A DNA stretch of 64,000 nucleotides from positions 1-64,000 of the forward strand of contig CAMLJY010000005.1 in assembly GCA_946480465.1 (NCBI GenBank), read 5' to 3'. The stretch comes from an uncultured Burkholderiales bacterium (GTDB lineage Bacteria > Pseudomonadota > Gammaproteobacteria > Burkholderiales > Burkholderiaceae). The translations under genes were made by a program, and so were the position numbers. This document shows, piece by piece, positions 63,319 to 64,000 of the stretch (positions within the stretch are counted from its first letter, which is position 1; each line of letters begins with the position of its first letter). The notes under the pieces are model-generated. The model saw only the letters and a program-made list of their open reading frames with translations, did no database searches and was not told the origin of the DNA.

Positions 63319-64000
63319 TGTCCACCCTCTCGTTCTCGATGCCGGCGCCGCAGCCCGTGCCGGCACCTGCGCCGGACAGCGCCGCGGTGCTGCGCATGCT
63401 GATGTCGCCGGCCGTGCGCCCGCGCGAGGACGGCCCGCCGCGGCTGGTGGAGACGCACATGTCCTGGGTGGTGCTGGACCGCCGGCATGCGCTGAAGCTG
63501 AAGAAGCCGGTGCGCTACCCGCCGCTGTTCGACAACTCCACCCTGGCCGCGCGCGAACGCGATGCCCGGGCCGAACTGCGGCTGAACCGGCGCCTGGCAC
63601 CGCAGGTGTACCAGCGCCTGCTGGCGGTGCAGTGGGATGGCCACGCGATGTCGCTGGTGCCCGACGACGAGCGCGGCGGCGGCGGCACCACGATCGAATG
63701 GGTGGTGTGCATGCAGCGGCTGCCGGCCGAGCGCATGGTCGACCAGCTGATCGCGCGCGGCGAGCTGCTGCGCGGCCACGTCGAGAGCATCGCCGTGCTG
63801 CTGTCGCGCTTCTTCGCCGCGGCGGTGCCCGCGCCGATCGATGCGGCCGCGCACCTGCGCCGATTCAGCGACGAAATGGCGCGCCACCGCGCGATGCTGG
63901 CCGCGCGGCCCGAGCTGCCGCAGGCCACCGCGGTGCTGGCCCTGGCCGAGCGGACCCTGGCCGCGCTGGCCCCGGCGCTGGAGCGGCGCTTGCGGCAGGG
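63319..64000 (+). CDS. Bifunctional aminoglycoside phosphotransferase-like/ATP-binding protein (N-terminal part)
   Basis: An open frame of 227 codons runs off the right edge. The N-terminal sequence (ETHMSWVVLDRRHALKLKKPVRYPP, then ERDARAELRLNRRLAPQVYQ) is that of the COG2187 APH-like domain, normally followed by a P-loop kinase domain beyond the edge. GGGAG is 7 nt before ATG 63319. An FNR-type promoter precedes it. Members of this family occur in low-oxygen stress islands. Confidence 0.85.

Overview
The window is GC-rich, densely coded DNA from a chromosome, probably of a betaproteobacterium of the order Burkholderiales (Rubrivivax/Leptothrix/Comamonadaceae-like). This rests on very high third-position GC, 3-hydroxybutyrate (PHB) metabolism genes, several Liv- and Gsi-type importers, homospermidine synthase and many Anr/FNR-type boxes. 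It is inferred from gene content; there is no rRNA or tRNA in the window to confirm it. I identify about 53 protein-coding genes, including two cut by the window ends and a few small or uncertain ones.

Layout. (1) 0.2-9.2 kb, minus strand: a FadR-type GntR regulator, a carbohydrate ABC importer (binding protein, two permeases, MalK-type ATPase), the nickel-pincer genes larA-larE-larB, and a solitary TRAP binding protein. Two FadR-type operators lie upstream of the regulator. (2) 9.4-18.2 kb: isoaspartyl peptidase, a GsiABCD-like peptide importer and a PLP enzyme on the minus strand, divergent from an RpiR-type SIS-domain regulator; nested TGAATGA dyads lie between. (3) 18.2-25.1 kb: PEP synthase divergent from a GroEL paralogue around a near-perfect FNR box, then a cNMP/CBS/nucleotidyltransferase signalling protein and a DnaQ-like exonuclease. 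(4) 25.2-31.2 kb: thiolase, acyl-CoA synthetase, 3-hydroxybutyrate dehydrogenase and a lipoprotein 3-hydroxybutyrate-oligomer hydrolase. (5) 31.2-32.7 kb: a small accessory patch of different base composition, with a three-repeat 75-aa protein, a zinc-ribbon protein and a truncated antitoxin. (6) 32.8-39.8 kb: a PAS-LuxR regulator and a complete Liv-type importer plus a second binding protein. (7) 39.8-43.7 kb: a BrnT/BrnA toxin-antitoxin pair and a Tat-exported molybdenum hydroxylase. (8) 44-47.8 kb: a QseBC-like two-component system, LemA and a TPM-domain protein. (9) 47.8-64 kb: a Lys-less lipoyl-like protein, homospermidine synthase, UspA, an acs-E1alpha-E1beta-E2-ACP operon, a patatin, CBS, fructose-bisphosphatase/aldolase, a PaaK-like ligase, a PolX-like HhH protein, a phosphoribosyltransferase, an FNT channel and an APH/AAA protein.

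How it fits together. Region 9 together with ppsA resembles the low-oxygen-activated (lxa-type) islands of Burkholderia. At least seven promoters carry a TTGAN-N4-(N)NCAA box whose centre lies 28.5-29.5 bp upstream of a -10-like hexamer, which is the class II (-41.5) FNR geometry. The predicted logic is oxygen-limited control of PEP/pyruvate/acetyl-CoA interconversion, stress proteins, small-anion transport and nucleotide recycling. The 25-39 kb region reads as a system for scavenging PHB oligomers or hydroxy acids, later split by the accessory patch. A degenerate GAGGTA/CTACGGGAAA motif recurs upstream of the thiolase operon, the LuxR/Liv divergent region and the second binding protein, which suggests one regulator.
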